Assembly (NCBI GenBank): GCA_017311185.1
Contig: JAESUZ010003171.1
Location: 248,001 to 312,000 of the forward strand
DNA: 64,000 nucleotides
From: Proteles cristata cristata
Lineage: Eukaryota; Chordata; Mammalia; Carnivora; Hyaenidae
Direction of reading: 5' to 3'
In this document: positions 55,831 to 64,000 of the stretch, one piece after another
Position numbering within the stretch: position 1 is the stretch's first letter
Layout of the letters: every line of letters begins with the position of its first letter
Notes under the pieces: model-generated
Database searches by the model: none
What the model was told of the DNA's origin: nothing
What the model saw: the letters and a program-made list of their open reading frames with translations, nothing else
Made by a program: the position numbers and the translations under genes

Positions 55831-56148
55831 GAAGACACTTTTCATACATATAAGATGGGTCTATAATTTCTCAATTATTTTATTGAAACATTTCAAGACA
55901 TCTTTTCAAATTGCAGTTAAATAGCATATTTAAGCTTCATTAGTTTTTGAATAATTTTTTTTTTTGCATTCCTGTTGTGTTTGGGGTTCTCTCTTGAATC
56001 TTTAAAAACAGATACTAGAGCACTTATTATTATATCCAAGTTGCAAGACTTGAAGAGATTTGTAACGGCATATCTCTATAATTAGACTCTTCAAAGAAAA
56101 GCCAGTTTATATGTGTGGTTAAACATACTCTATCAATGACCCTGTAAA
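55831..56148. other. Unassigned AT-rich stretch
   Basis: No feature recognised. Confidence 0.4.
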
Positions 56149-56188
56149 GAAAACACATACCTCTTTCTTTTTTAAAAGGTTATTTATT

Positions 56189-56422
56189 ATAGGGACGCCT
56201 GGGTGGCTTAGTCAGTTAAGCGTCCGACTTTCACTTAGGTCATGATCTCGCAGTTTGTGGGTTCGAGCCCCGCATTGGGCTCTGTGCTGACTGCCAGCTC
56301 AGAGCCTGGAGCCTGTTTCAGCCTGTGACTCCCTCTCTCTCTCTGACCCTCCCCTGCTCACGCTGTCTCTCTCTCTCTCCTAAAAATAAATAAAACATTA
56401 AAAAAAATTAAAAAAAAATAAA
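56189..56422 (+). mobile_element. CAN-SINE, group 2, inserted in an older SINE
   Basis: The TSD TAAAAGGTTATTTATT is perfect, at 56173-56188 and 56423-56438, and lies in the tail of a minus-strand SINE. Confidence 0.94.
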
Positions 56423-56438
56423 TAAAAGGTTATTTATT

Positions 56439-56620
56439 TTGAGAGAGAGAATAGAGTGTGCAAGTGGGGGAGGGGCAGAGAGAAAGGGAGAGAGAATTTC
56501 CATCAGGCCCCTCCCTGTCAGCCCAGGGCCCCAGGCAGGGCTTGAACCCACAAAACCTATTATGACCTGAGCTGAAACCGGGAGCTGGATACTTAACCCT
56601 CTGAACCACCCAAGCTTCCT
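56439..56620 (-). mobile_element. Older CAN-SINE split by the group 2 copy
   Basis: Its tail is at about 56166-56188. The outer TSD 'gaaaacacatacctctt' (56149-56165) matches 56621-56637 with a few changes, confirming one element cut in two. Confidence 0.87.
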
Positions 56621-56637
56621 GAAAACATATAACTCTT

Positions 56638-57079
56638 GCAAAATATCATGCTGGTTAACAACTCTAGGACTTGTTCAGGTGGATTTTTCTCCCATAAGAC
56701 GAAAGAGATGAGGTGCACAAGGCAAAAATATTGTGGCACATGTGTCACGGAACCAGGTGAGTTGTGACCGTGGGCAGGAGTATTGCTGGAAATCGTCTAT
56801 GCACTAGACCAGCTAGTGATAACCCAACTCTACTCGGAAGTGATTGTGAACCACATACATTTACATTATTAAACCCAACTAATAGTAAGCCCAACCCCTT
56901 TAGTGAGGTACCCAGAATTGCTGTAGCTCCTTCAATTCTACCAGTCACGAGAGGAAGTGTGACAGAGGACACGTGCAAGTGGACAGAGATGGTGGTCTAA
57001 TTCTTGGGTCCATGTACTGACATCAGTCAACAGTTTTGGAAACAAATTTCAGCCAATATCTTTCCAAATAGTTATTCTG
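56638..57079. other. Unassigned stretch
   Basis: A 78-codon plus frame (56764-57000) has even composition, but I recognise no domain. No repeat is recognised. Confidence 0.35.
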
Positions 57080-57560
57080 ATTCATTTTCTCTCTCTCTCT
57101 CTTTCTCTTTCTCTCACCATCCCCCTCTCCTCAGATTCCAATTACATGTATGTTGGATTGTTCAATAATGTCTCATATTTCTCTCACTTTTGTCATACTT
57201 TTTTCCATGTTTCAATTTAGAGAATTTCTCCTGACATGTCTTTAAGCTCACTAGACCTTTTGTCTGCCTACTGAACAAAAGCCTACTCATCAAATTCTTT
57301 ACTTTGATACTGTATTTTTTAGTTCTATGATTTCCATTTGGTCCTTTTTTGGGGGGTTTCGCTTCTTTGTGAAGAAAAGCCATTTTGCCTATATTTCCAC
57401 TAAAAACGTTCACGCTTATACATTAATAAATTTAAAGCTTTTATTTGCTCATGCCAGTTCTGGGTTATCTATAGGCCTATTTCTAGTTCTATATTTGGCT
57501 CCATCCTTGTCAGAATAGTGTATCATGGCCCCTTGTCCATGGACTGGATCCTACTGTTCT
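57080..57560 (-). mobile_element. L1M ORF1/5' region relic
   Basis: 'gattccaattacatgtatgt', 'gtctttaagctcactagacc' and 'gttctatgatttccatttgg' match the reverse complement of an old L1M ORF1-side region. Starts with a (CT)n tract. Confidence 0.6.
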
Positions 57561-57865
57561 CAGATTAGTGTTTTCAGTGAGTATGGGGCATCGATGTGGT
57601 TGTGTTGTCTGGACTTTTGGAATCCCTCTCTTTTCTCTGACTCAGATCCTCAACTCACACAGGTTGTTTGGCTGTCGATGATTTACCTAGATGCTCATTT
57701 TGTAAGATGCATTGGGATACCTTGTCACCTATCTTGTTTTAGGAGTTCCAAATCTTTGATTGTGATATATGAGTTTCTTGGACTCTTTTTCATGTGGGAA
57801 TGTGGGGACATTAAAATATTATGCTCTGTAATCTCTCTAGAATCATTTTCACAATCAACTTTAAA

Positions 57866-58096
57866 ATTTTTTAAATGCTTATTTATTCTTGAGAGAAAGA
57901 AAGAGAAACAGAGAGAGAGAGAGAGAGCAAATGAGCAGGAGAGTGGCAGAGAGAGAGGGAGACACAGAATCTGAAGCAGCTCCAGGCTCTGACCTGTCAG
58001 CACAGAGTCTGACGCGGGGCTCGAACTCACAAACTGTGAGATCATGACCTGAGCCTAAGTCAGATGCTTAACGGACTGAGCCACCCAGGCACCCCT
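57866..58096 (-). mobile_element. CAN-SINE, group 1
   Basis: A minus-strand copy with a GA-rich patch. A degenerate TSD at 57849-57865 and 58101-58117 matches at 13 of 17 bases. Confidence 0.92.
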
Positions 58097-58294
58097 GTTG
58101 TCATAATTATCTTTAAAGGATTAAGAGGACAAAAAAGAAGTTTAGTGATGATGCCCTTCTGATGACAGTCATTTGGGATAATTCTAGAGAGGATGGTTCT
58201 CTCCTAAGGCCATGTCACCATCGATGACTGTTTGGATGGACCCCCTCCCCCAAAAGCTCTGATCTGGTTCCTTCACATCTTATAATTTCTCTCT

Positions 58295-58664
58295 TATGAG
58301 CTGAATTGTGTTTTCCCCAAATTGTGCTGACGTTCTAACCCCCAGTACCTCAGAATGTGACTGTATTTGGAGGTAGACTCTCTAAATGGGTAATTAAGTT
58401 AAAGTGAGGTCAGATGGGCGGGCCCTAGTCCAATCTGACTGTATCCTTATTAGAAGGGAAGATTAGGACACAGACACACAGTGTGAAGACATAGGGACAT
58501 GGCCTGTGAGAGGAGCCAAGGAGAGAGACCTCAGAAGAAACTAACCCTCCTGACCCCTTGATCTCAGACTCCCGGCCTTCAGATCTGTGAGAAAATAAAG
58601 GTCTTTAGTTTAACCCACGCAGTTTGGGGTACTTTGTTCTGGCAACCTTAGCAAACTAATTTAA
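58295..58664 (+). mobile_element. MLT1B-like (MaLR) LTR, near full length
   Basis: Clear order: 'gagctgaattgtgttttccc', 'acccccagtacctcagaatg', 'tgactgtatttggagg', 'ggacacagacacacagtgtg', 'ccttgatctcagactcccgg', 'tgagaaaataaaggtcttta' and 'ggcaaccttagcaaactaat'. Confidence 0.88.
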
Positions 58665-58668
58665 TCTC

Positions 58669-58669
58669 T

Positions 58670-58714
<45 letters not shown>
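58669..58714. repeat. (CT)n(CA)n microsatellite
   Basis: A compound dinucleotide run directly after the MLT1 LTR. Confidence 0.95.
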
Positions 58715-59114
58715 AGCACAATCAGTGCTTGGGAGTATCCCACACTGTGTGTGGGAATCTGCTCCCAGTTCCCCAAGCCCTGTGTTGAAAGATTATACCA
58801 GGGCTCTATTTTCATTTTTGATGTCTAAGAAGAGTTCTGGAGACATTTCACTTCTTTAAAAACCATTTTGTGGCAAGAATAAGTCGCAACAATTTTTATT
58901 TTATTTTGTGATCTTGGCTCAGGCAGAACCAGAAGGTGTTTGACCTTTCAGATTTTCTTATCACCTGTTCTTACGACAGCGATGCCTAGAAGTGTTTAAA
59001 TTATACTTAATGTATTCTCTGAATCTCCCTCCCCACCCCCTCTCAGAGTTTCTCTCCAAGGGCTTTCTGGAAATCGAGCGTGGTGGGAAGTAAGGGAGCT
59101 TTGTGGGTGGAGAT
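58715..59114. other. Unassigned stretch
   Basis: No feature recognised. Confidence 0.4.
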
Positions 59115-59285
59115 AAGTGGGCTCAAACTCTTAGTCTGCCGTCCGCTTGTGAGATGTTGGTAAGGCGCCTAACATCTCTGAGCCTTTGTTACTTTGTACC
59201 TGTGAAATGATGGGTGTGAGGGTTACATGAGATAAAGCTCTAGTTTGCTTCCTGGCACAGTACACCAAATACATGCTGTTTTCCA
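59115..59285 (+). repeat. MIR relic
   Basis: 'gcctaacatctctgagcctt', 'tacctgtgaaatgatgg' and 'gggttacatgagataaagct' and 'ttcctggcacagtacacc' follow the forward MIR. Confidence 0.7.
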
Positions 59286-59860
59286 TCGTTTTCTCTTCCT
59301 TTTCCGAACCACAGTTAGCCAGAAAAAGCAATTCTGGACCAGAGGAAATTCCAGTTAATTGAATATAGGTTTACGTTTGTGTACGTTAGAAACACATTAC
59401 TTACTGCACTCCAAGATAAACATCATCGGCAGGAGTTCAAAGGGGTGCTGCTTCCAAACTCGGGGAGCACATCACTGAGCTCTTCTACTACCTACTTTCC
59501 GAGCATGGCCTTCTCTGCAGACACAGAGGCTGTTTCAAGCCCTCTGTATGCGTTGTATTTATTCAGCAACCGGCAAGCTGGTGTCCCACCTAGTGGTCAG
59601 CGGGAGACAGCCCGTTTCCAAAAGAGATGAGAAGACAGTTCGTATGACCTGCTGCTGGGCAGAAGCCTGCAGGACTGTCGTCCTTTCATCCCCTCCTCCC
59701 CATTTACAGTGGCCCAGGCCATGGGAAGCACAAGACGGGAGACTCGGCAGGGGGCGCGGTGGGCGCCGTATGCCTGCACCTGCTGTGACAATGGTGGGGC
59801 TGGGAAGGGAAGTCCCACATGAGAGAGTCATCAGAGTAAGAGGCGTATTGGTGAATGCTT
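59286..59860. other. Unassigned stretch
   Basis: Frames of 73-109 codons overlap on both strands. It holds a candidate CTCF motif at 59742-59760. No gene recognised. Confidence 0.4.
59742..59760 (+). promoter_or_regulatory. Candidate CTCF site
   Basis: 'tcggcagggggcgcggt' is close to the CTCF core consensus on the plus strand. Motif match only. Confidence 0.4.
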
Positions 59861-60117
59861 TTCTTAAAGTATTGTGAGCTATGTGAAATATTCAGGAAAG
59901 TTCATAACGCACTCGGCACATTTACCAGCCAGCTCTGTTGAGTGCTAACATTTTGTCACACTTGCATCCTATGTCTTTAAGAAAAGAGCACAAATGGTGG
60001 CATAGCTCCCAGTCTACCCTTCTAGGATCCCTTTCTCTTCCTAGTCCCGCACCCACAGGTAGCCACCATCTTGAATTTGATGTTTGTCTTTAATGGCACT
60101 TAAAAAATTCTACTAAC

Positions 60118-60338
60118 GGGGCACCTGGTTGACTCAGTTGGTTAAGTATCCAACTTTGACTCAGGTTATGGTCTCATGGCTCATGAGTTCGAGCCCCGGG
60201 TCGGGCTCTGTGCTGACAGTTCAGAGCCTGGAGCCTGCTTTGGATTCTGTCTCCCTCTCTCTCTGCCCCTCCTCCACTCATACTCTGTCGCTCTCTCTCA
60301 AAACTAAATAAACATAAATTTTTTAAAAAATAAAAATA
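60118..60338 (+). mobile_element. CAN-SINE, group 1
   Basis: The first of two head-to-tail SINEs. 'attctacta' (left) and 'agtctactg' (right of the second SINE) may be its TSD. Confidence 0.92.
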
Positions 60339-60590
60339 GGGGCGCCTGGGTGGCTTAGTCGGTTGAGCATCCGACTTTCACTTAGGTCATGATCTTGCGG
60401 TTCGTGGGTTTGGGCCCCATGTCGGGCTCTGTGCTGACTGCCAGCTCAGAGCCTGGAGCCTGTTTCAGTCTGTGACTCCCTCTCTCTCTGACCCCTCCTG
60501 CTCACGCTGTCTCTCTCTCTCTCTCTCCTAGAAATAAATTAAAAAAAAAAAACATTAAAAAAATTAAAAAATAAAAATAAAATAAATTAA
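60339..60590 (+). mobile_element. CAN-SINE, group 2, in the tail of the previous SINE
   Basis: Sits directly in the A-rich tail of the copy at 60118-60338, same strand, with a long degenerate A-rich tail of its own. Confidence 0.93.
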
Positions 60591-61194
60591 AAGTCTACTG
60601 ACATCCCATGTGGGAATCCATGTTTTTGCATGTTTTCAAAATTTATTGATGCCATACTGGATGTATATTTTCTATTATAAAACAAACAATGCAATAATCT
60701 TCTTGTGCCATTTTCCCTATGGAACTTCTGCAAGAGTTTATTACTTTCCTAGAAGTCGATTGAGGAGCAAGTATTTTCTTTCCAGAGAGATTGTACCAAA
60801 TTACGTTCAGTTTGGTAATTGTACCAAATTACTCTTCACCAAATTATCCAGTAGTGTAAGTGGTCTCATTGCTCTACATCTGCGATGATAGTGAAATTGT
60901 TAGACTCTGAAATATTTTCAAAGTGGATAGTTATGAAATATTTCACACTGTTTCAATCTGTATCTCCCTGATTAGTATTTATATTGGGCATCTTTTTAAA
61001 TGTTTCTTGGACTTGCATTTCACTCTCTTGTGAATGTGCTGTTCATATCTTTTGCCTTCTGTTTTCCCATTGGATCTGTTCCCTATCGATTCTCAAGTGT
61101 TCTTTATATATTCCAGATATGAATCCTTTTTTTCAGTTATATGTTTGCAAAAGTCTCAGCCTGTGATTTATTGTTTTCTAGTAAAAATTTTAAG

Positions 61195-61690
61195 TTGAAT
61201 TATATAATATGTACACATAATGCACAGATCATAAATGTAGAGCCCAGTTATTTTTTTTTTTTACAAAGTGAAAACACCCATATAATAACCACCCAGATAT
61301 TAGGAATTGGAATATAACTGGTTCCCACTTCTGACTTTTCCAAGATCTGCCACACTCCAGAGGTAAGCATCTGTAGGCTTCTGAGTAATTTTGTCTCATT
61401 TTGAACTTCAAATAAATGAACTCTTATAGTACACATACTTTGGTTTCTGGTTTCTTTCAGTCAGTTCTCTATTTGTGAGTTTAATTTATTAATATTGAGT
61501 ATAGCAGTGATTGTTTATTTTCCATGGCTATTTAGTGTTTCACTGTATGCATATATTACATTCATGAATCCATTTGGCTGTTAAAAATATTTAGGTAATT
61601 TCCATTTTTGGGCAATTATGAATAATGCTGTTGTGAACATTCTAATGCATGTCTATTGGTGCATGAGGAGAGGAAGTGCTAGGTTTTAGG
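61195..61690 (-). mobile_element. Second L1M 3' UTR fragment
   Basis: 'cacagatcataaatgtagag', 'caattatgaataatgctgtt' and 'aacattctaatgcatgtcta' match reverse L1M 3' UTR. In a minus-strand L1 this part should lie left of what precedes it, so this is a separate copy. Confidence 0.6.
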
Positions 61691-61926
61691 ACACACATGC
61701 TTATCTTTAGTAAATGCTACCCATGGTGATGCTGTGGGTGCTGCCCAATCCCCCCTCATGACTGAGCGCTCAGCCCCACCTGTCAGGAGTTTGGTTGATG
61801 ATGGATCTCAGCTGAGACTTGCACCAGGCATTGCACTCAGCTTAAGGGGGCTGCCTGGCTAAACTATACACCCGTAGCCTTGTGGCAGCCTAGACACAAT
61901 GAATGATAGATGTGGGGATGGAAATG
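61691..61926. other. Unassigned stretch
   Basis: No feature recognised. Confidence 0.4.
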
Positions 61927-61942
61927 CCCAGCCGCCATGTTT

Positions 61943-62183
61943 TAAAGTTTGTTTGTTTACTTGCTTGTTTGTTTGTTTACTTACTTACTTGCTTATTTAG
62001 AGGGAGAGAGATCAAGTGGCAGAGGGTCAGAGAGAGAGAGAGAGAGGGAGAGAGAATCCTAAGCAGGCTCAGTGCTGACAGTGCAGAGACCGACGTGGGT
62101 TGGATCTCACCAACTGAGAGATCGGGACCTGAGCTGAAATCAAGAGTTGGACTCTTAACCACCTGAGCCACCCAGGCATCCCA
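61943..62183 (-). mobile_element. CAN-SINE, group 0
   Basis: An older copy with a (TTTG/TTAC)n tail at 61950-61997. The TSD 'cccagccgccatgttt' (61927-61942) matches 62184-62199 with three changes. Confidence 0.9.
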
Positions 62184-62204
62184 CCCAGCTACCATGTTAA
62201 TTCT

Positions 62205-63480
62205 GGACGCCTCTGAAGGGCCATCCTAGCTTCAGAGCTCCCAGAGGGATCTTCTGAGGTCTTCATGCTGAATAGAAACAGTGAGAGTGAACACCTTTGT
62301 CTTATTATCAGTATAAGGGGGAAGGCAACCTTGTATTCCCTGGAATGAACTCCATTGGTCATGACGTAATATTCTTTTTCTATTTCTTGGATTCTCTTTG
62401 GTGTTATTTTGTTATGGATTTTTGGATCTAACCTTATGAGGGACATTTTACTATTGTACTTCTTTTCTCATTTTATCTTTGTTATAAAATGGGTAGGGAA
62501 ATGTTTCCTCCTATATATTTCTGAAAGAGACTGACATTTTATTTCTTATTTGATATAATTTACTAGTGAAGCCATCTGGACCTAGTGATTTCTTTGTGAG
62601 GACTTTTTCTTTTAAGTTAAAGTGTAATTATCGAATTATGTATGAGAACTTAAACTACAAATTTAATATATATATTTTTCTTTTTTATTTCTTCTTGTGC
62701 CAGCAGTTTTGAAATATACAACAATAATTGCAGCTTTTTCTTTTATATATATATATTTTTTTATTTCTAGGAGAGAGAGAGAGACAGCATGAGCAGGGGA
62801 GGGTCAGAGAGAGAGGGAGTCACAGACTGAAACAGGCTCCAGGCTCTGAGCTGGCAGTCAGCACAGAGTCTGACGCGGGGCTCGAACCCACGAACCGTGA
62901 GATCATGACCTAAGTGAAAGTCGGACGCTTAACCAACTAAGCCACCCAGGCGCCCCTAATTGCAGCTTTTTCTACTTCTTCCTTCAGTTCTCTTACTTTT
63001 ACTTTGATAGTTTTCAACTTTGTAATCAATCATGTTTAATATTGTTATAAATAATTGGTCCTTTTATCTTTATAAAATCCCCCTCTGTATCTTAGGTAAT
63101 ATTCCTGATCTTGACATCTACTATATCTAATTTTAATATAATCATTTCAGCTGTTTCATGATTAGTATTTACTTGACACACTTCTTCCCATTTTTTAATG
63201 TTTCACCTATTTGTGTCTCTATACTTAAAATGCATTTTTTATGGACACCATATAGTTGGGTTTGGCTTATTTTATCAAGTTGATAATCTTTACTTTTAAT
63301 TAGAGTGTTTAGATCATTTATATTTAATATAATTATCAATATGAATGGATTGAAATCTACCATCCTGCTATTCATCTTGCTATTTGTCCCATCTGTTGTT
63401 TGTTTCTTTTTTCTTCCCTTCCTGCCCAATTTATGTTTGATTTTTCTTAAATTTTAGTTTATCTCTTCTACTGGCTTCCA
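62205..63480 (-). mobile_element. L1 ORF2 (reverse transcriptase to endonuclease side), decayed
   Basis: The plus strand reads as reversed ORF2. First comes the RT part ('ggaatgaactccattggtca', 'ctagtgaagccatctggacc', 'agtgatttctttgtgagg'). More 5' ORF2 sequence follows ('tttatctttataaaatcccc', 'caccatatagttgggtttgg', 'ttagagtgtttagatcattt'). Stops and frameshifts are common, so it is dead. A SINE splits it at 62742-62956. Confidence 0.75.
62742..62956 (-). mobile_element. CAN-SINE, group 2, inside L1
   Basis: The TSD TAATTGCAGCTTTTTCT is perfect over 17 bp, at 62725-62741 and 62957-62973. A strong candidate for a recent insertion. Confidence 0.96.
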
Positions 63481-63579
63481 CAGCCATGCTATCTAAAATT
63501 TTCACTACTTGTCCCCTACATTCCTATCCTCCTTCTTTGTTTTATTCTTCTCTTTAGAACTGAGCACTATCTAAAACTA

Positions 63580-63626
63580 CTATATATTATAGATATATAT
63601 TTACTATATATATACTATATATTTTA
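63580..63626. repeat. TA-rich low-complexity run
   Basis: An imperfect (TA)n run between L1 and L2 relics. Confidence 0.8.
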
Positions 63627-63639
63627 CCTATTTGGTTTA

Positions 63640-63755
63640 CTGGCTGTCTTCTTGAATAAAGTAGAACTCCTGAAGGGCAAATATTTTTCCCTGTTTTGTT
63701 CCCTATGGAAGTTTTAGTGCTTGTTACAAAGTAGGTAAATATTTATTGAATAGAA
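63640..63755 (+). mobile_element. L2 3' end
   Basis: 'tcctgaagggcaaatatttt', 'ccctgttttgttccctatgg' and 'taaatatttattgaatag' match the final part of LINE2 read forward. Confidence 0.65.
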
Positions 63756-64000
63756 TTGAATTGCTAGACAAAGGTCTCAGTCTTCCTTTTCTGCTTAACT
63801 GTCGATGGCCACCTTAGCTGATCCTCAGAGGAGTGATGTTTGACAAAACTGACCTACTCACTGGATTTTGAAAGAGATCAATGATGTGGTTAGGGACCAT
63901 TTATAGCTGATGTACTCTTTTATAAAACAAATGTGCATAAGGCCTCCTCTTTTCTCTACGGTGAGTGTAACCAAGGTGCTGATCATTTCCTGATTTCCAC
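63756..64000. other. Unassigned end of window
   Basis: No feature recognised. Confidence 0.4.

Larger units (their letters stand above)
59865..61190 (-). mobile_element. L1M 3' part, minus strand, hosting two SINEs
   Basis: Left part: 'ttcataacgcactcggcac' and 'accatcttgaatttgatg'. After the SINEs: 'atctccctgattagtattta', 'tcatatcttttgccttctg', 'tctttatatattccagatat'. This is an old L1 3' UTR and ORF2 end in reverse. Confidence 0.6.

Noticed and set aside
53841..56620. Regularly spaced repeats resembling an array
   Set aside because: The units are 200-bp SINEs in both orientations with separate TSDs. This is not a CRISPR or satellite array, and the organism is a mammal.
62205..63480. Possible active L1 reverse transcriptase
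   Set aside because: Several stops and indels break the frame, a SINE splits it, and both ends of the element are missing.

Overview
This window is vertebrate nuclear DNA, almost certainly from a cat-family (felid) or close feliform carnivore. The main evidence is about 50 copies of one tRNA-Lys-derived carnivore SINE (CAN-SINE / SINEC_Fc type). Each has the head 'ggggcgcctgggtggctcag', a pol III A box and B box, a CT-rich body and a tail ending in aataaataaacattaaaa. They make up roughly one sixth of the sequence. I see no intact protein-coding gene, no rRNA and no functional tRNA gene. Open frames of 60-280 codons are either SINE read as protein or chance frames in GC-rich DNA. The window reads as intergenic or deep intronic.

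I sort the SINEs into three groups by eye. Group 0 is oldest: it has an extra 'atcaagagt'-like stretch between the A and B boxes. Group 1 is the main felid type, with 'tcagattctgtgtctccc' in the body. Group 2 has 'actgccagctcagagcc' followed by 'gtttcagtctgtgactccc', and usually a tail junction 'cctagaaataaa'; it is the least decayed and often has near-perfect target-site duplications (TSDs). I did not compute divergences.

Layout. 0-2.6 kb: SINEs around a GC-rich unique stretch. 2.6-5.6 kb: decayed L1 lying on the minus strand. 5.6-9.5 kb: LTR-like, MLT1 (MaLR) and MER2/Tigger relics. 10-13 kb: two L1M copies in opposite directions. 13.4-15.9 kb: SINEs, a possible LTR and MIRs. 16.0-24.5 kb: the remains of one class I endogenous retrovirus, with two related LTRs, a primer-binding-site-like sequence and six SINEs inserted in it. 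24.5-35.6 kb: SINEs, L2 and MIR relics, a split MLT1 and several kb of unassigned DNA. 35.8-37.4 kb: a clear CpG island with promoter-type motifs, the best candidate for a gene start or lncRNA promoter. 37.5-42.6 kb: L2, MIR, a young L1 nested in an old L1M, and a perfect 71-bp tandem duplication. 43-53 kb: mostly unassigned, with MIR, L2, MER5, MLT1 and one 5'-truncated L1. 53.8-56.6 kb: a dense cluster of eight SINEs, several nested. 57-64 kb: L1M pieces, one MLT1 LTR, SINEs and an L2 end.

Nothing here forms a pathway or operon. The content is layered transposon history plus one probable CpG-island promoter. Family names such as MLT1, MER2, MER5, L1M, L2 and MIR come from recognising sequence patterns, not from a search.
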